Shown piece by piece: positions 11,603 through 26,348 of a stretch of DNA of 64,000 nucleotides. Origin of the DNA: Eumeta japonica (taxonomy: Eukaryota > Arthropoda > Insecta > Lepidoptera > Psychidae); contig BGZK01001415.1 in assembly GCA_005406025.1 (NCBI GenBank), positions 1-64,000 on the forward strand, given 5' to 3'. The notes below the pieces were generated by a model. That model was given only the letters and a program-made list of their open reading frames with translations, searched no databases and was not told the origin of the DNA. Every line of letters starts with the position of its first letter. Position 1 is the first letter of the stretch. The position numbers were made by a program, and so were the translations under genes.

Positions 11603-11848
11603 GTACGACGTGAGACATGTTATATACGGTTATATTTGAGTCAATCGTTAAGAAGCGTCTAAATAAATTAACTGTTATTAATTGAACTGGGTACATGTAA
11701 ATTCGTCATTAACGTAATTAATTTATTTTTTGTGAACACATTAAGTACCGTTCCAATTAATGATTTCTTATTGAACTACAGAAATAATGCTTATTTCATA
11801 ATGAAATCGTTCCAGGCAAATGCTTATGTTAAAATCAAATAACAAATG

Positions 11849-11869
11849 TTTATTACGACGTCTTTTATT
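11849..11869 (-). promoter_or_regulatory. Candidate poly(A) signals of the MINDY-like gene
   Basis: Two AATAAA hexamers on the minus strand (tttatt at 11849-11854 and 11864-11869) lie about 190-205 bp past the stop codon at 12055-12057. Another lies near 11920. They are in the right place to end the mRNA, but AATAAA is common by chance in such AT-rich DNA. Confidence 0.4.
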
Positions 11870-12054
11870 CATTGGTCTGAACTACAGAAGCTTCTTTGTC
11901 TAGTTAAATATCTTTTATTCTAAAACTACAAAGGGAATGGCTAATAATTGTTAATTTTATATTATCAAATATTCTGTAAAGTTGGGCTACGTTTAATTGT
12001 GATTCTATCTTACTGAATAGGACTTGAAACACGAAATGAAGCATTGGAGAAATT

Positions 12055-12118
12055 TCATTTTATAGTTTCTCCGAGATAAGGCGTAGGTCCGGTCCAAGTG
12101 ATTTTAGCGTCTTGCCAT
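12055..12118 (-). CDS. MINDY4B: MINDY-4B-like, last coding exon
   Basis: A tttcag acceptor ends at 12119. The first base completes a Lys codon from the previous exon, then WQDAKITWTGPTPYLGETIK runs to TGA (12055-12057). The TKW...W...GP pattern is the usual C-terminus of MINDY-4 proteins. The exon is 64 bp. Confidence 0.88.
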
Positions 12119-15100
12119 CTGAAACATTTAAAATTGTGATATTGAAATAATGAATAAATAATTATTTTAAAAATTTTAACCAAAAACACATTTAGGTAGA
12201 CCTACTTTTATAAAATTCTAAATATATATAATTTGTGTCAGTTCAAAAACTTAAAAAAAATGATTAAATCTGTTCATTTATATTTTTTTCTATCATCATT
12301 TATATTTTAAACAATACATTATCCAATGTATTGTTTAAAATATTGCACTATTCGACTAGATTTTAAGATCTTAGGACTCATTTATTTGAAAGTCCTAAAT
12401 TAAGATAAACGAAAAAGTCGTTACGAAGATTAAGTTATTATAAATATTTTCAAACTGATCAGTTAATTGCTATAAAAGTTGTAGCTTATTTGCACAGACA
12501 CAATTCTTCTCTCTCTAGCTTTGTGATCGTGCGTGCGTGCGGTTTGCGTGCGTGCGTGACGTGAGTGCGTGCGTGCGGTTTGCGTGCGTGCGTGACGTGG
12601 GTGCGTGCGTGTGTGTCTGTGTGTGTGTGTGTTTGAGAGAGAGAGAGAGAGGATGTGCGTTAGCGAGACGTTGTGTTAGACATTGTGTGCATGTGTGTGG
12701 ACATGCTTGCGTATTTCACCCACAACTATACTTTTGAATTCGAAGAGCTCGACAACATATCGACAACTATATTTTTAAGAGTTCCAAGGTCTAAAATAGG
12801 GGGAACTTTTACGGAATATCTGCTACCGTTTTTCATTTTCATATTTTTTATAAATTTGATGGGTATGTTAGATTTGTCAATGTAAATTGTATTTAATAAA
12901 AACTACTACTCATTTGTTTTGGTAAATAAAAGAGAGCACCGTGTAGATATAGCTAAGTGTCGAAACATTCTATTGAAATTTGCACATGGGCCATCTTGCT
13001 CACTCACTTGGTGTGTATGAGCCGCTCCAGAGGCGTGGCGTGTATGTCGTCGGCGCGTGCGCCGCCCGGATTGTTTTCGTGAGCGCGCGTATCCACGCAC
13101 AGGAGAACATGGCAACCGCCGCACGTGTAGTATTGAATTTCAAATCTAACGCAAAAAAAAATGTGTATGACTCAAAGTAATTAATATAAATCAATTACTA
13201 AACAATGATAAATAAGCAAACTTTAAAACAAAATAAAGAGAAAGATAAATAAATCTTGAAATTATCTAAATTATCATTTGAAGTACAGAATGAGGGGTTA
13301 TAAAATATTATGATTACTTTACACACAGATTAATAACTATTGATGGGTAATATTTTATAGGTGATGTTTTTGGGTAGGTTTTCGAATTTCAAATCAAACT
13401 CCCTAGCTTACTTGAGATAGAAACTTTAACGCTAGAGAAAAGTAATTTCTCAAGATTTACTCTTACTGCGCCGATGCGTTCTCAACCACAGAGAAGTTTT
13501 TGAGTACTTTAAATTTTAATTCTTCGTCTACAGACTCCAGACCTTACATTTCGCTATTTTTGCTTTAACTTCACAAAACTTGAGTCAATACCCCGTAAAA
13601 GACAATTTTTATGCTTGAAAGCGACAGTGAATGCTTTTCGAAATACTATTTTAGAAAATTTCATAGTGGTCTATTAGAGAAAAAAAATATGGTGAACTAT
13701 TTGGAGGCTACTTTAAAAATGTTACATCTGTTTTGATTTATTGGGCTCCAGAAACTTTCAGCATGGTGCACGCTTTACGTAACAAGTATTTGGTAGTTGT
13801 GTGTTTCTCCTCTCTTTCTACGAAGGTTCTCCTAAAGCTTTAGTTTTTCTTCAAATTCACGTTCTTTATTTTATTCTCTAATATTATAACATTTTGGCAT
13901 ATATTTAGACAAGTGCTCGCACAAAATATACGTACTACTTCTTAATACAAAAAAATGATATTTATATACAAGATGATCTTGATGTCCATTAATTTCGACA
14001 AATAATAAAACTAGTCATGTCTATCAAAACTTGTTATGAAACATATAGCGTTCATTGTTAGGTTATTTATTCATTATTACGAAAACTCTTACAATTATTG
14101 AACTTAACATCAAGTCGATTTGCATTTTGTGTATGGATTATGCAATGGCATTACAAGTGCAGTTGTTTGCGAGTACCAACGAAAATATTCCTAATATCCA
14201 AAATATCCAAAAACTGATTACTGATAAGGAAGGAAAACTGATAAGAAGGATTACATCCGAGGAAATTAGCAATACACATGTGGACTGGTATCTTCAATAA
14301 TAAGTTAGTTGGTCCAGTAGAAATACCACGTCGTCTAAATGCTGAAAGTTGTTTATCGTTTTTGAGGGCAATAATCGGTTTGGAATTTTTCGAAGATATA
14401 CATCTACAAACATTACAAAATATGTGGATACAACACGATGGTGTTTCAATGCACTACTGGTCTGAGGTACGTGCATATCTCGGCTCAACATATCCCCAAG
14501 TGTGAATCGACCGAAGGAGCTCCGTCTTAGCGTGGCCGACCAGGTCTCCAGATTTGATCCATCTGACTTTCCTTTTTAATGTCATGAATGACATTTTAAA
14601 ACGAAATCTACTCAAAACCCATTGAGTCGCGAGATCAGTCACTGATCAAAATCCAAGAAGCTACTACGAAGATAAAAACATCACCGTAAATATAAATAGT
14701 CAGATAATAACTGGGTTAAGTTTATGAATAGAAAATGAAGGAGGCCGTTATGAAGCAGATTTAAATTTTTATTTTATAAACCTTTTTATCTTTTATATGT
14801 TTTATACTATAAACATAGCTTTATTCGTAAGAAATAAATTAACGCCATAAGCCACGGAACCTATTTTTTTAAAGGATGAATTTTGATTGACTGTATGAAG
14901 GTACGCAAACTTTTATATTTGATGAGTTGTAGTTATTGCCTATTTTACTCGGCAATGTAGTCACTTTATGTACCCTTTGGACGTTCCACTATTTTTTTTT
15001 TGTTATGTACGAAAAATTTAAAACAAAAATAAAGCATCTTTAGGTATATGTTCCTTGACAAATTTTCATCATTACTATTATCATTTGCCGAAGTTAACAG

Positions 15101-18100
15101 AAAACGTCAGGAGAATCTTGTATCTATTTACTAAATAAATTAGATCTCACTGAAAATTAAAAGCTTACACGGTATTTAATTTATGCCCTACAAAGTTAAA
15201 ACAAAATCTACTTTGAAAGTGGCACAACTAAAACAATGCTGTTAGTCTTTTATAAATAAGTAAAAGAACTTTATCGATACTGATACTATTTCCCACAATA
15301 CATACAATCAAAATCAATGGAAAAACACAGCGTCCAACGTAATATCAAGAGTTTTATAAACCTCTTGTCATTATGTATATATTACTGCAAGCAAAAAGTA
15401 ATTACAAGTACGATACAAGCAAACGAGCGAGATCATATCCTGCGATAAGTGATCACTGCTGCTCAAGAGCGTCCACCCGCCGGAGCAGCTGACGACGAGT
15501 TACCGATCTTTTAAAAGACTTATTTTTCTTTTGAAAGATATCATTTTTTTTTTATCATTTCCGATTTCACATTTTCTCGGAGACAGCATTCATGTAGTTT
15601 CGTTTCACAGCTCCGAGGATGTGGAAGGTGGTGAACTACTTGTAAAACCTACCTATCATAGCAAGCTGCCGTATAATCGGCACGGTAAGGATAAAATAAG
15701 AGTGTACTTAGGTTTTAACAGTAGTGGAACTCGGCGGTCAGTACTAGACGCACTGGTTCCAGGGTCGTTCTTCCAATGTGTAAGTTTACTTAAAATGGGG
15801 AACGAGTAAAATCACAGGAGACTTGGATATATTTCAATTTTAAAAAATTTACAGACCTTCTCTCCGCGTGATAGTTTCTCAGCAATTCACGATTCGTATT
15901 GAATAGAACTCCGTAGTGGCCGGAGCAGCTGGTTACCTTAGCGACGAAATAAAATATTAATATTTTATATGTGAGATGAAAATTGATTTTTATTATAAAA
16001 ATGAAGTATAAAAAATTGCGAATTAATAAATAAAGAGGTGAATATAAAATATTTCTAAGGAATATCAGTATATGAAAGTATAGTCAAGGACATGGACATT
16101 TAGAGAAACTTTTGTTCATTTTTTAATCGAATTATGTAATGTTCGGAAGGAGTATTAAAATATAGAAAATTTAACGACGTAAAGAAAAATCCCGTTGTCA
16201 AAGACTTAAATAAATAAATGTGCAATTATTTTTCAATAAAGTCCTTTACATACAAATATTCTTTTAGAACATTATTCCATTGAATTTAAACATAATTGAA
16301 GATTTTTCAAATACCAGATCCCAGATGATTACGTCAGTTTATTTTATGAAATCTAATCATGTACTTGTTAATACATATACAATTGCTTGTAATTGTAATT
16401 GTATGTAAATAATCAATGAATCAAAAAGAGACGTTCATATTAAAATTGACTTTTAAAGTCATAACCTTCATGCATATAAAGCCTCCGATTATACTACAAA
16501 TTACGCTACCACTTTTTTTACGCAATCGTTTAAATATCTCACCATTCACGTATTACCGAAATTGATAGAGTTTCGATGAACTCACCCAAATAGGCAGAGC
16601 GGGTGTTTTGAGTCTCGAGCCCGGGTACTGGTTGCTCGCGTTGTTCTTAGCGCCGTCATCACTGCCATACCAGACCAGCAGGCCCACCGCACTCCGCGAC
16701 AGTATGCCGAACTGCGGCATGGCCTGACACAATATGCGAATTCCTTATGCTCAATGTTCAAGCAATTATATGCGGTTAATAGAACCTTACGTTATCTACA
16801 CCGTTTTCTTTTAGACAAGAATGACACATATAAAACCATGTTGAGGATTATTTGCTGTATAACGAGCTTTGTTGTTAAACGCGCCAGTGATCGATGGTCA
16901 GCGGTCAGACTTCGAATCGGAGGTTCTTAAAAACCTCATGACGGGCCAAGCTACCAAAAGGTTTTCTAATAAAGCTTTTTGATAAAATGAGAAATGACTG
17001 TGATAGGGTACTGTTCTATGTTGTGTTGTTAAAAAAAACCTGCAAAAGCACCCCTTAAAATAATCGGCCTTCTCTAATACTAACGTAATGGTCTTCGTCT
17101 CCCACGTAAATGACGCCGTTGTGCAGGTAGGGGGTGGCGCGGCCCGTCAGCAGTAGGGTGACCACGTTTATGGAACCTTCGACGTGCGCAGACACGAGGT
17201 ATGTCAGCTTGCCGTCTAGATCTTTTTTCACACTTGCGAAAAGAGAAGGTCTCGTTAAATTTTCCGCAATTAATGGGCAACTTAGGTAGTGATAGAATGA
17301 ATTTGACGAATGTAGAAGTTAGTAATGTTTGAAACGAAAGGTCTACCGATTTTACATTACAGCTCCGCGTTCTAACGAGCAGCATTACAAATTTCACTGA
17401 ACCGTCCTGCCATTTATTTATCTATGACGGCTGCAAGTCTAATATAGTAAAATAATATGTACGTTTTGAATTATCATACTTTAAAAAGTAAATATTACCG
17501 AAAACTATAGATTTTTTAATTTTTAAATATTGTTTCTTTTTTTCTTGCTTGCATATATATCAGCTGCATTTAAATACGTGGAAAACGAGTTTTGAATTAA
17601 ACAATTATATTCAAATAAGTGCTCCCTAACACATTGAATTTGATGGCTGAAATGGTTTTGGAGAGCATTAAACTTGATAACTTTGCAAATAGAACTCCTA
17701 GGATAGTAGATTCTAGGAGCCATGTTTTCAATTAATTTTACCTAAAATTTTTAAATAATTTTCTATTAGAATAATAGTTCCCTGCAATTAAATAAAATAA
17801 CACTGAAAATATAAAAGATCCTAATTATTTTTTAGTTCTTATTGTTGATAGGTCGTACCATGCTGCTCTTGAAAATATAGTAGAATTGAATGAATAGCTT
17901 TTTCTTACATAAATATGGCCATCAGAACCCACTTTGTGATTTATTCCCATTTGTCTATTTATCCAGCCCATATCAAGCATAGTCATTACTGTTTTATTGC
18001 TTAACAATTTCTAAGTTCCTCATTGCATTTTTCCTCAAATCTATGAAATAATCAGTCAAAAGGTTTTAACACCAGGCACATGAAAACCAAAAGGTATATA

Positions 18101-21100
18101 CAAATAATATTATGCTAATTAAAGTATTGATGGAATATGCAGTTTTTTTTACAATTATTCAAATAGTAAATATTTATGGTCTATAATAATTCACCTTGTT
18201 TGTGTTGTGATTGCAATGACAAACATATTAAACAATTCCATAGGTGGACGCTATATATTATGAAAAGTATATGAACACGAAAGTGAAAACAAGGAATTAT
18301 TAATGTAAATATAAGTATGCGTTGTTTATTGTCTTATAAAATATGTTTACAGCAATTCCATTCTCGATTGTATTAAGTAGATCATAGGTGAGCCAGTGGA
18401 GACATACTTGTCGCATCCTCTAGAGAGAATCGCCGCGTACAGCACCAAAAGCGCGCCCGGCCCGTCCTCCGCTTGAAGCTGTTGTTACAAAGCTATATTT
18501 TAGTAAAAAACTGCTATGCTTAACTTGATATTTGAAACAAATTAAAATTGTTTTCGAAATACAGTTTTATGTTTCGCTCATTTCGTTCCAATTAGGTGTT
18601 CTTGACAACAAACCCGCGAAAAGCTTTGGTTTCTGAAAAGTTTGATAAAGGTCGCGTCCGAAATGAAAAGGTTTTCCTTAAATATCCGACTCATTAAAAA
18701 AAAAATAAACTCTGAAATTTTAATTAAACACGAGTTTTAGATGACTTTGATGTTTGAATATTATCTTTGATACTCGTAAAATTTAGAACGAATACATAAT
18801 AATATTAATGGTCTAAACTTACCAAATGCAAATATCTTTTGGAAAAAATTTGCAGGTCCTCTAAATTTTTAAACTCGAACAAATGCAGCTTGAAATAAAT
18901 GTTTCATATATAAACAAAAATATCTGATATGTATTGTTAGCAACAAAAATATGGGTATTTCTTTAAAGGAAAAGGATATTTCTAAGGGTTATTTAGAAAT
19001 ATACAATGAAATATTAAAATATTCTCAAATTCAGGTCATTTTTTATTATATTTTAAGGATATTTATGCGAAATTATGTAGGAATATTTAAAGCATCTTTC
19101 AATGACTTCCCCTTTATGAAGCTAGGAACACTGTAGTGAGTTACAGTTCTAGCGGCTAGACGTAATAAAGAATATTATATATAAGCCAAACAATGTTTTA
19201 TACAAACTACTAGATTTTAAATATAAATTAACAATACGATAAAACACATTTGTCTTTATAATGTATCTATAATATGATATTGTAAACATAATGCTGAAAA
19301 AAGAATCTCCACCCTATATACACTAAATGTCGTAGTATTGTGTCATTACCAAGAATGCAATACCCTAATAAGTTTTCCGAATAAGTTTTTCACTTTAAAG
19401 TTTCTGCTTATTGCTTCATACCAGATTTGATATGATTTAAAAGCAGTTCTCATATAATGTACTTATATCACGTCAGGCTATAACTAGATCGTGTCCAAGG
19501 CCATAAGTCGCGACGGCCGTGCACTAAAGAGTACCTTTTCAGTGACTCCGTCTTGATAGTACTGCGAAGAATGCTGCACGTATGTCTTGTCAGTGGGCAG
19601 AGCCACGGTCGCCCTGCGCTCGTCGTCGGCATGGACGCCGGCGGCGCACCGCCACACCACCTCGGCGCAGGCCCGCCAAATGGACTCCTCTTGACGCTCT
19701 TCAGAGGGACGGAGGTATCTGAAGGAGAGGACACTTGTGAGTGACATCCTCTACTATACCTATTGAAATGCTTGAAATTTAAAGATTCCGTAAAAGCTCG
19801 ATATCAGGATAGAAAATTTTCTTTTTGTATCTAGTTCTTTGAGTTTAACCTGGCTTAGGTTCCAATTCCTCAAAATAATTATCTTGTCATAGCTTTCTTT
19901 CATCTACAATAATTATTACCAATATTCTTTTATATTTTCCCGCTATAGAAAATGAAAAATTTTCACAAATTGGAAAGATAATGTTTTCAATGCAATTTTT
20001 AAAAATCAAGTTTTCACCAGAAATTGGAGATTTTAGAATCCTAGAAACCTACTTTGACCATTTTACGAGTGTGATGACTGTATACATTTCTCTCTCTCTC
20101 TCTGGGTGTGTGTGTGCGCGCGCGCGTTTGCGTTTGCTATGCGTGTGCGTGGGTAAGTACGTATAAGTGTGACATTCAAAAATGGTTTGGAACTTGGACT
20201 TTCGTAAAATTTGAGTTAATTTTGGATGGTATATTTTGATACATCTCAAAAATGTAATTTATAAAAAAATGTTTTTGAAATAAGTTTTAGACTGCTCAAC
20301 CGATTGATGTAAAAACATAATTAACTGTTTTTTTTCTAAATTGTACTGATTACACAAAATTGCAATTGCAAATTGCAAATTACACAAAAATCGGACTATT
20401 GGCTTAAAAGACATCATTGGATAAAATTTTCTAAAAAGGGATTTTTTACAACGTTTTTTAAGCTACTCTACAGATAAACTCCAAAATGCTTAACAGAAGA
20501 ATAAAGGATATCCAAACAAAAATCATTGACAACTTTTCTGAAATCTTATCGTTGTTAGGACAACAAAGGTAACAATGATTTTAACAAGTTCTTATTATTT
20601 GATTTCTCAAAAGAAATACAGTATACTAAATTTATTTTTATTAGATAAAAGTAGGTTTATAAGAAATTAGGTTAAATATATACTGGCAACAGGATTAAAA
20701 TAAATTAAATAATAAAAGAATATCCATTATGCTTACGAAAACAGAATGTGCTTACATAAAAATTTGGGGGTTTTTACTTAAAAAATCTGAAAGTTAGATT
20801 TAATTAATTAGTCTTCTAGTTGTAAGTTTTGAATACGTTTAAAACGAATAATATCAATGATTTTGTGTAAACGAAAATCGTGAGTCTTTAAATATCTACG
20901 AGAAACTCAAAATAGTTGTGAGGAAAAAATGTGTGTAAAATGTGTCGCTTCATTTTATTGAAGACTAATGCAATGATTTATAGTGCGAAAGTTTCTATAG
21001 ACGAGTTCACTTCGTACTTGGATGATTTTATATTTTTATTGTCTTTGCCCAACCGTTGTAAATTTTAACAATACTATAATGGATTAACCCCAATTAAGGA

Positions 21101-24100
21101 AAACCAATTAGTTTTACCTTTAAATACAATCAATGCACCTTAATGAGAAATCACTTTTGCGTAAAACTTTGCCAACTCAGTCTTCTAAAGGTGAAAGGAA
21201 ATTGAATTCACATTTGTTTGGCAGTTGTTTTCTACAAACCAAATTCAACTTTCATTGAAATTATGGAAATACATAATAATAGGACCATTTTACTTGTTGG
21301 TAATACATTCCTTATAACTACATTAATAATCTAAGTACCGATGTCAATAAAGTATAAATAGAAAGCACTGCATATCCATATTATTTTTACGTTTTCAGTA
21401 TACATGCATAATATATTAATTGTAATTTAATACTAATGATAATTTTCTTTACCCGGCCATCAATGAGAAACTATTGATCCAATCAAATTTTGGCTGTTCA
21501 ACATAGAATTGTTTTTAATATCAATGTTTTTTTTTTAAGTTTGACGTACATGTATCTTTCATCCTTTTTAAGGTTCCATATTTCTAAAGGAATCCTTACA
21601 GAATCGCTTCAATGTCCGTCTTAACATCCACCTGCTGTCAAGCTACTTCCACTCGTGGCGTTATCAAGTTAAAATTAATATCAAAAACTTAAATCTGCGG
21701 TCCCTGGAGGCTGTAAAAATAAAAACTATTGTATTTTTAAAAATTCTACTGCAAAATAAATGACGTCAAAATTATGAATTAATATTTTTATCTACACATT
21801 AAAATAATCAACAAAAACACAACAAATTAGGTGCCTACTAATTTGTTTCGTACAGGACCTGCTTTTGAATTTACTTTTGTAGGTTTTATTTAAAGTGTAC
21901 ATAAAAATATAATATCATAAGAGTTAATTTATTTTATGTCGATTTAAACATTTCCTAACTTTTAGTTTTAAGTAAAAACTGTAATTACAATTCAGTAACA
22001 ATATTCGACTCCAGCATCTCGTATCGAATGGCTTAGCAAACTTATTCATTTTTAATTCTTTCCGTGGATTTGCACCGTGTGTACAGTTTGGTTTTAGTCA
22101 TTATGGTTTTCAATAACAATCCGGAACAAAGCGTGGACAAAAAAACATAATATACACCTAAATTTAATACTTGTTTGGAAATCCTATCAGATAGTTATAT
22201 TTTAATGTAATTCCAATAATATTACATACCCATGTGTCGAATTGATAACTTCCTTTTCTAAAGTAACTAAAAAAATGAAACTTGTAAGTCAAAGCCGACA
22301 TCGGAAAATCCCGAATTCGTAGTTATTTCATTATAATAATTATTGTTTTGGTATTACAAATTGACACTTACAGAAGGAGCACGACTGTGATGTAGACTGA
22401 TGTATAGAAGAACATATTTTAATTTCTTGCTATAAAAGTTTACTATCTACATTTCGGGACACTTATTTAAAAGTCTTATTTATTTTAAAGAAAAGGTACT
22501 AAAGTTTTGAAATTCCTGGATTGATATCTCTTCAGTATATGTATCTAACACAAGGAAAAATCCTTTAGAATCTAGATAGATAAAAAATGTACATAAATAA
22601 TCAATTTTGTACAGAGCCTTCACAGTGTGAATCCTATTCGCATTTGTTTTAGATTACTTGATTTGGTATATGATGTACTCATATGCCAAATCAATACAGG
22701 ACCTAATAAAGAACAATACATTCATAAAGGAGCTATAGCAAACGCATTGAACTCTCTATAGGTATTGCTTTATGGCTCCTGCTCGTTTTAGTCCCTTCAA
22801 AGGACATGAAATTATTGCAGGACCTTCATATATGTACACGTATTTTTGGTAAAGCCCTCAAGAAATATAACTGTCATTGTACATGTATCGCTCTATCCGA
22901 TATATGAGGATAATATTGTCATAATTTCTGGAACATTTATTCAAATAGTACCAAAATAAAATAAACTGACACCTGTTTCCCAGAAGGTGAGGCAAAGGCT
23001 ATAGACTACCACACAGGACGATCTGTGCATATCTCTATTGCTTCACTGAGATCTCTCAATCTTTTCATGAAAGTTCGTCGGTTTCGGGTGCTTAAAATTT
23101 GGCCCTTTTTTTTAATATGTCATCATTTTGGTCTGCATAGAATTTTCTAGGTTGACCCTTGCCGATCATATATCCGTATTTATTTAGAATTATATAATTT
23201 AAGGTATTAAGGTATATATTTACCATTAATACTGATTTTCTAATGGAACTTGATCTGTCTTTCGGAGTTTCGAAAATTAATAAATCAATTTGATATAAAT
23301 AAAAGGTAAAATGGAGAATTCAAGTAATCTGTACTAAATTTTTTTGTGTTCCATCAGGTCGGTGTCACCTTATACAACCAAAGCAAACTTTCAACTATAC
23401 GTCTGACCGAGCAACAATCGGATACGCAATTATGAGAATCAATCGATCAATTCAATAGATTGAACACACAAACAAAAATCTTCTACTTAATTTTATAATA
23501 TTTCATACGAAGTTCAATAAATAATTAAATTTGAGGACCCAGTAATATGAAATGGACCGCCAAATATATTAAACACTCAGGCATATACAGTTATTCAATT
23601 CACCAAACAATCTGTGGCCGTATCAGTCATACTATCGTAACACATGAATGATCACTACGAAGATGTCGTTTATGATTAAGTTAATCAGCCAAATCAAACA
23701 GCCTACAAATATTAACAATTTTCTTTCACGTTGCTTAGAAGGGTCTATTAAACATTTTCGTTTGTGTCCATCTACCATGTTATTTCATTTCAGAGTCTAG
23801 TATCAACATACTAAGTACTTATTTGTTGATGCTGGCTGTGTAGTGATTGGAGGACACAGATGATTGATTAACAATAGAGCCTTCTAAGCAATATGTTCCA
23901 GCTGTCTATTTGTTAATATAGCGATGTTTCATTTGCGTTATATCCCTAAGGCAACCTCTCTCTCTATCTATCTATGTTTCTTTCTCTTTCTCTTCAACAG
24001 AAATCTAGAGAAGATATCTCAATAAATGTCCTAAAATTATCTCTTTATTTTGAAGTCATGTCCCTTATTAGGTAATCATAACTAGCATCAGATGTTGACC

Positions 24101-26311
24101 ATTACGAATCAGGTTAGATTAAGTCATTTAATGCTTGTGGAAATGCCCTAATTAATATATGTATGTAATTATATAATTATTTTTTAGGACCCAAATTCAT
24201 CCTCCAAATTTTTCCCCTTAGCGAAAGCTACTAGTTTAATGTTTAACGGGATGATTCTTACGTCCATTTGACATTTAATAAAAGTGAATGTATGGCGTGC
24301 TAGTTCTCTTATTCATCATTATTAATTTTAATTTAATAATTAGCTACTTCTATTTGCGTCTTTCTGTACAATAAGGCATATGCCGACAATATAGTACTAT
24401 ATGAAAAAATTACCTCCAATTTTCTACGCGATAGAATAAATTATAAACGTAAGAAAACAACGAAATCCACACTGTACATACCGATTACCTAATACTGAAG
24501 CAATGCTTGCCTCGCTGTTTCACGACTAAGCTGCTTAACCGATTCTGATGAAATTTGGTATAAAAATAGCCTTATGTCTGAGAAAGAACATATACTGCTT
24601 TTTATTTGTCTGCCTGTCTGTTTATCTGAATACATTGCTATAAATTAATATTAATTAAAACTATTTCTTATGAATTGTAATAAAGAACTTACTATTGCAT
24701 AAACATAGCGTACTGTTTGTTAATCTAAATATATATTTTGTTAACAGTAACATAAGAATTTAAAACTCAGTATGATTATTATTTTTTTGTCTTACAAGTT
24801 TATTTATTCTATTATCCACTTGAAAAGGGAGTGAGGAGAACGTGAGAAATAATTATTGAGAGAAAAAAGAGGGAAAATCAGAGAGCGAGATATGAAGTTA
24901 GAAGGCGAGAACAAGAATGAGAGCAAGAACGAATAAGAAAGATAAGAAAGATTTATATCGGAAATAGAAGCAAAATCATGGTTAATAATGAGTTAAGGAT
25001 CAGGTTTAATAACAAAGTTTTAATATCTCAATTAAAGTCTTTATATTCGCGAGTTGTGTCACGGGTAAAAGCTAGTATAATACATTAAAAAAAATACATT
25101 GAGAAACTGTTCAAACCTGACTGCAAAGGTTTGAGACCGCATGAGATACAGCAATATATATATATAATTTTTAGATTATTCAAAATTTTTCCATGAAAAT
25201 AGTTAGTTCCTTTTTTAAACGTCTAAATACAATTGTTTATAACAATGACTAAACTTTGTGTTAAAATGAAATAAATACTAAAGCGGCCATATTTCAAAAG
25301 AAAACCCAAAACAAACATATTCTTCTATTATTCTTTAAAAAAATATTATGTCCTTAAAAATTGTGAAATATTATCAAATAGCGGATGGAGTCAAAAATCA
25401 CGCTGTCGGCATCTTAGACACATACAGTCGCTCCGTCAAAAACGCGATGTACGGGAGGTAAATGATGGTGGGGGCGGCGCCCCCCCGCGCGCGTAAGTCA
25501 GCGGCGCTCGCGCGTGTCGCGGCATAAATTCCGCCGCCGCTCTATCGGGCGATATTTTACTAAAAATGGCGACTCTATGCTCTAAACACACACGGCGATG
25601 TTCATTCGCGAAACGGACAAATATTGTATACTGCGCTGTAGAAATTTATATGCGTCCCGACCGCGATCTATTCGCTGCCGTTCGCGCAGTACGGTCGTGT
25701 TAGGGCATAAACGTGGAAATATTATTGAAATGGATCGTTTCTACATACATTTAATTAACTGTATTAAAGAATATTAATTTTATGGTATCTATTATAAAAG
25801 TTAATTTATTTATGAATAGTACAATAAAAAAATGAGAGCGGGATTATCGAAAGTTTACCTACGACAGAAGCGCAGTTTCTTTTATGCATGATTTTAGCTA
25901 TAGAAAAACAGGTTATTTAAAAAAATAAAACTTACTTAGAAGCCTATCTACTTAAAATGTGTGTTTACCTACTGTACTAAGAAGCAAACAAGAATTATCG
26001 CACATGTTGTTTCCGTTTACTTCGAACGAGCCTGAATGTAAATCGTATTTATGATAAAGTATGATATTTGATAGCTTAAAAGCAAGAAAACTTTAGAAAC
26101 AAAATGTTTTAATTATTCATTTTTAAGAAAGCTCCTCTCCTTCGCTATGACATTTTTCTTAATTTACTTTACAATTGAAGCTTGCACTGAAAAGCATCGT
26201 CTCAAAAACAGATTAGGTACAATTAGTCATCATTAAATAAATTTTATTAAAAGAAAACATAAACTGACTCGCATTATTAGGGAAAACTGTGCTTGAAAAC
26301 TTTTTAGGATA

Positions 26312-26348
<37 letters not shown>

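Noticed and set aside
15430..15500. GC-raised patch resembling an additional exon between 15857 and 13145
   Set aside because: The flanking exons already join in phase (AG|A TTT), and no frame in the patch gives MINDY-like sequence.
17080..17397. 105-codon minus frame rich in Arg
   Set aside because: It is a shadow frame of the exon at 17232-17085, whose true frame gives NVVTLLLTGRATPYL.
25566..25706. 46-codon frame beginning MATLCSK in the intronic GC island
   Set aside because: It is short, unrelated to anything I know, and without donor or acceptor in phase.
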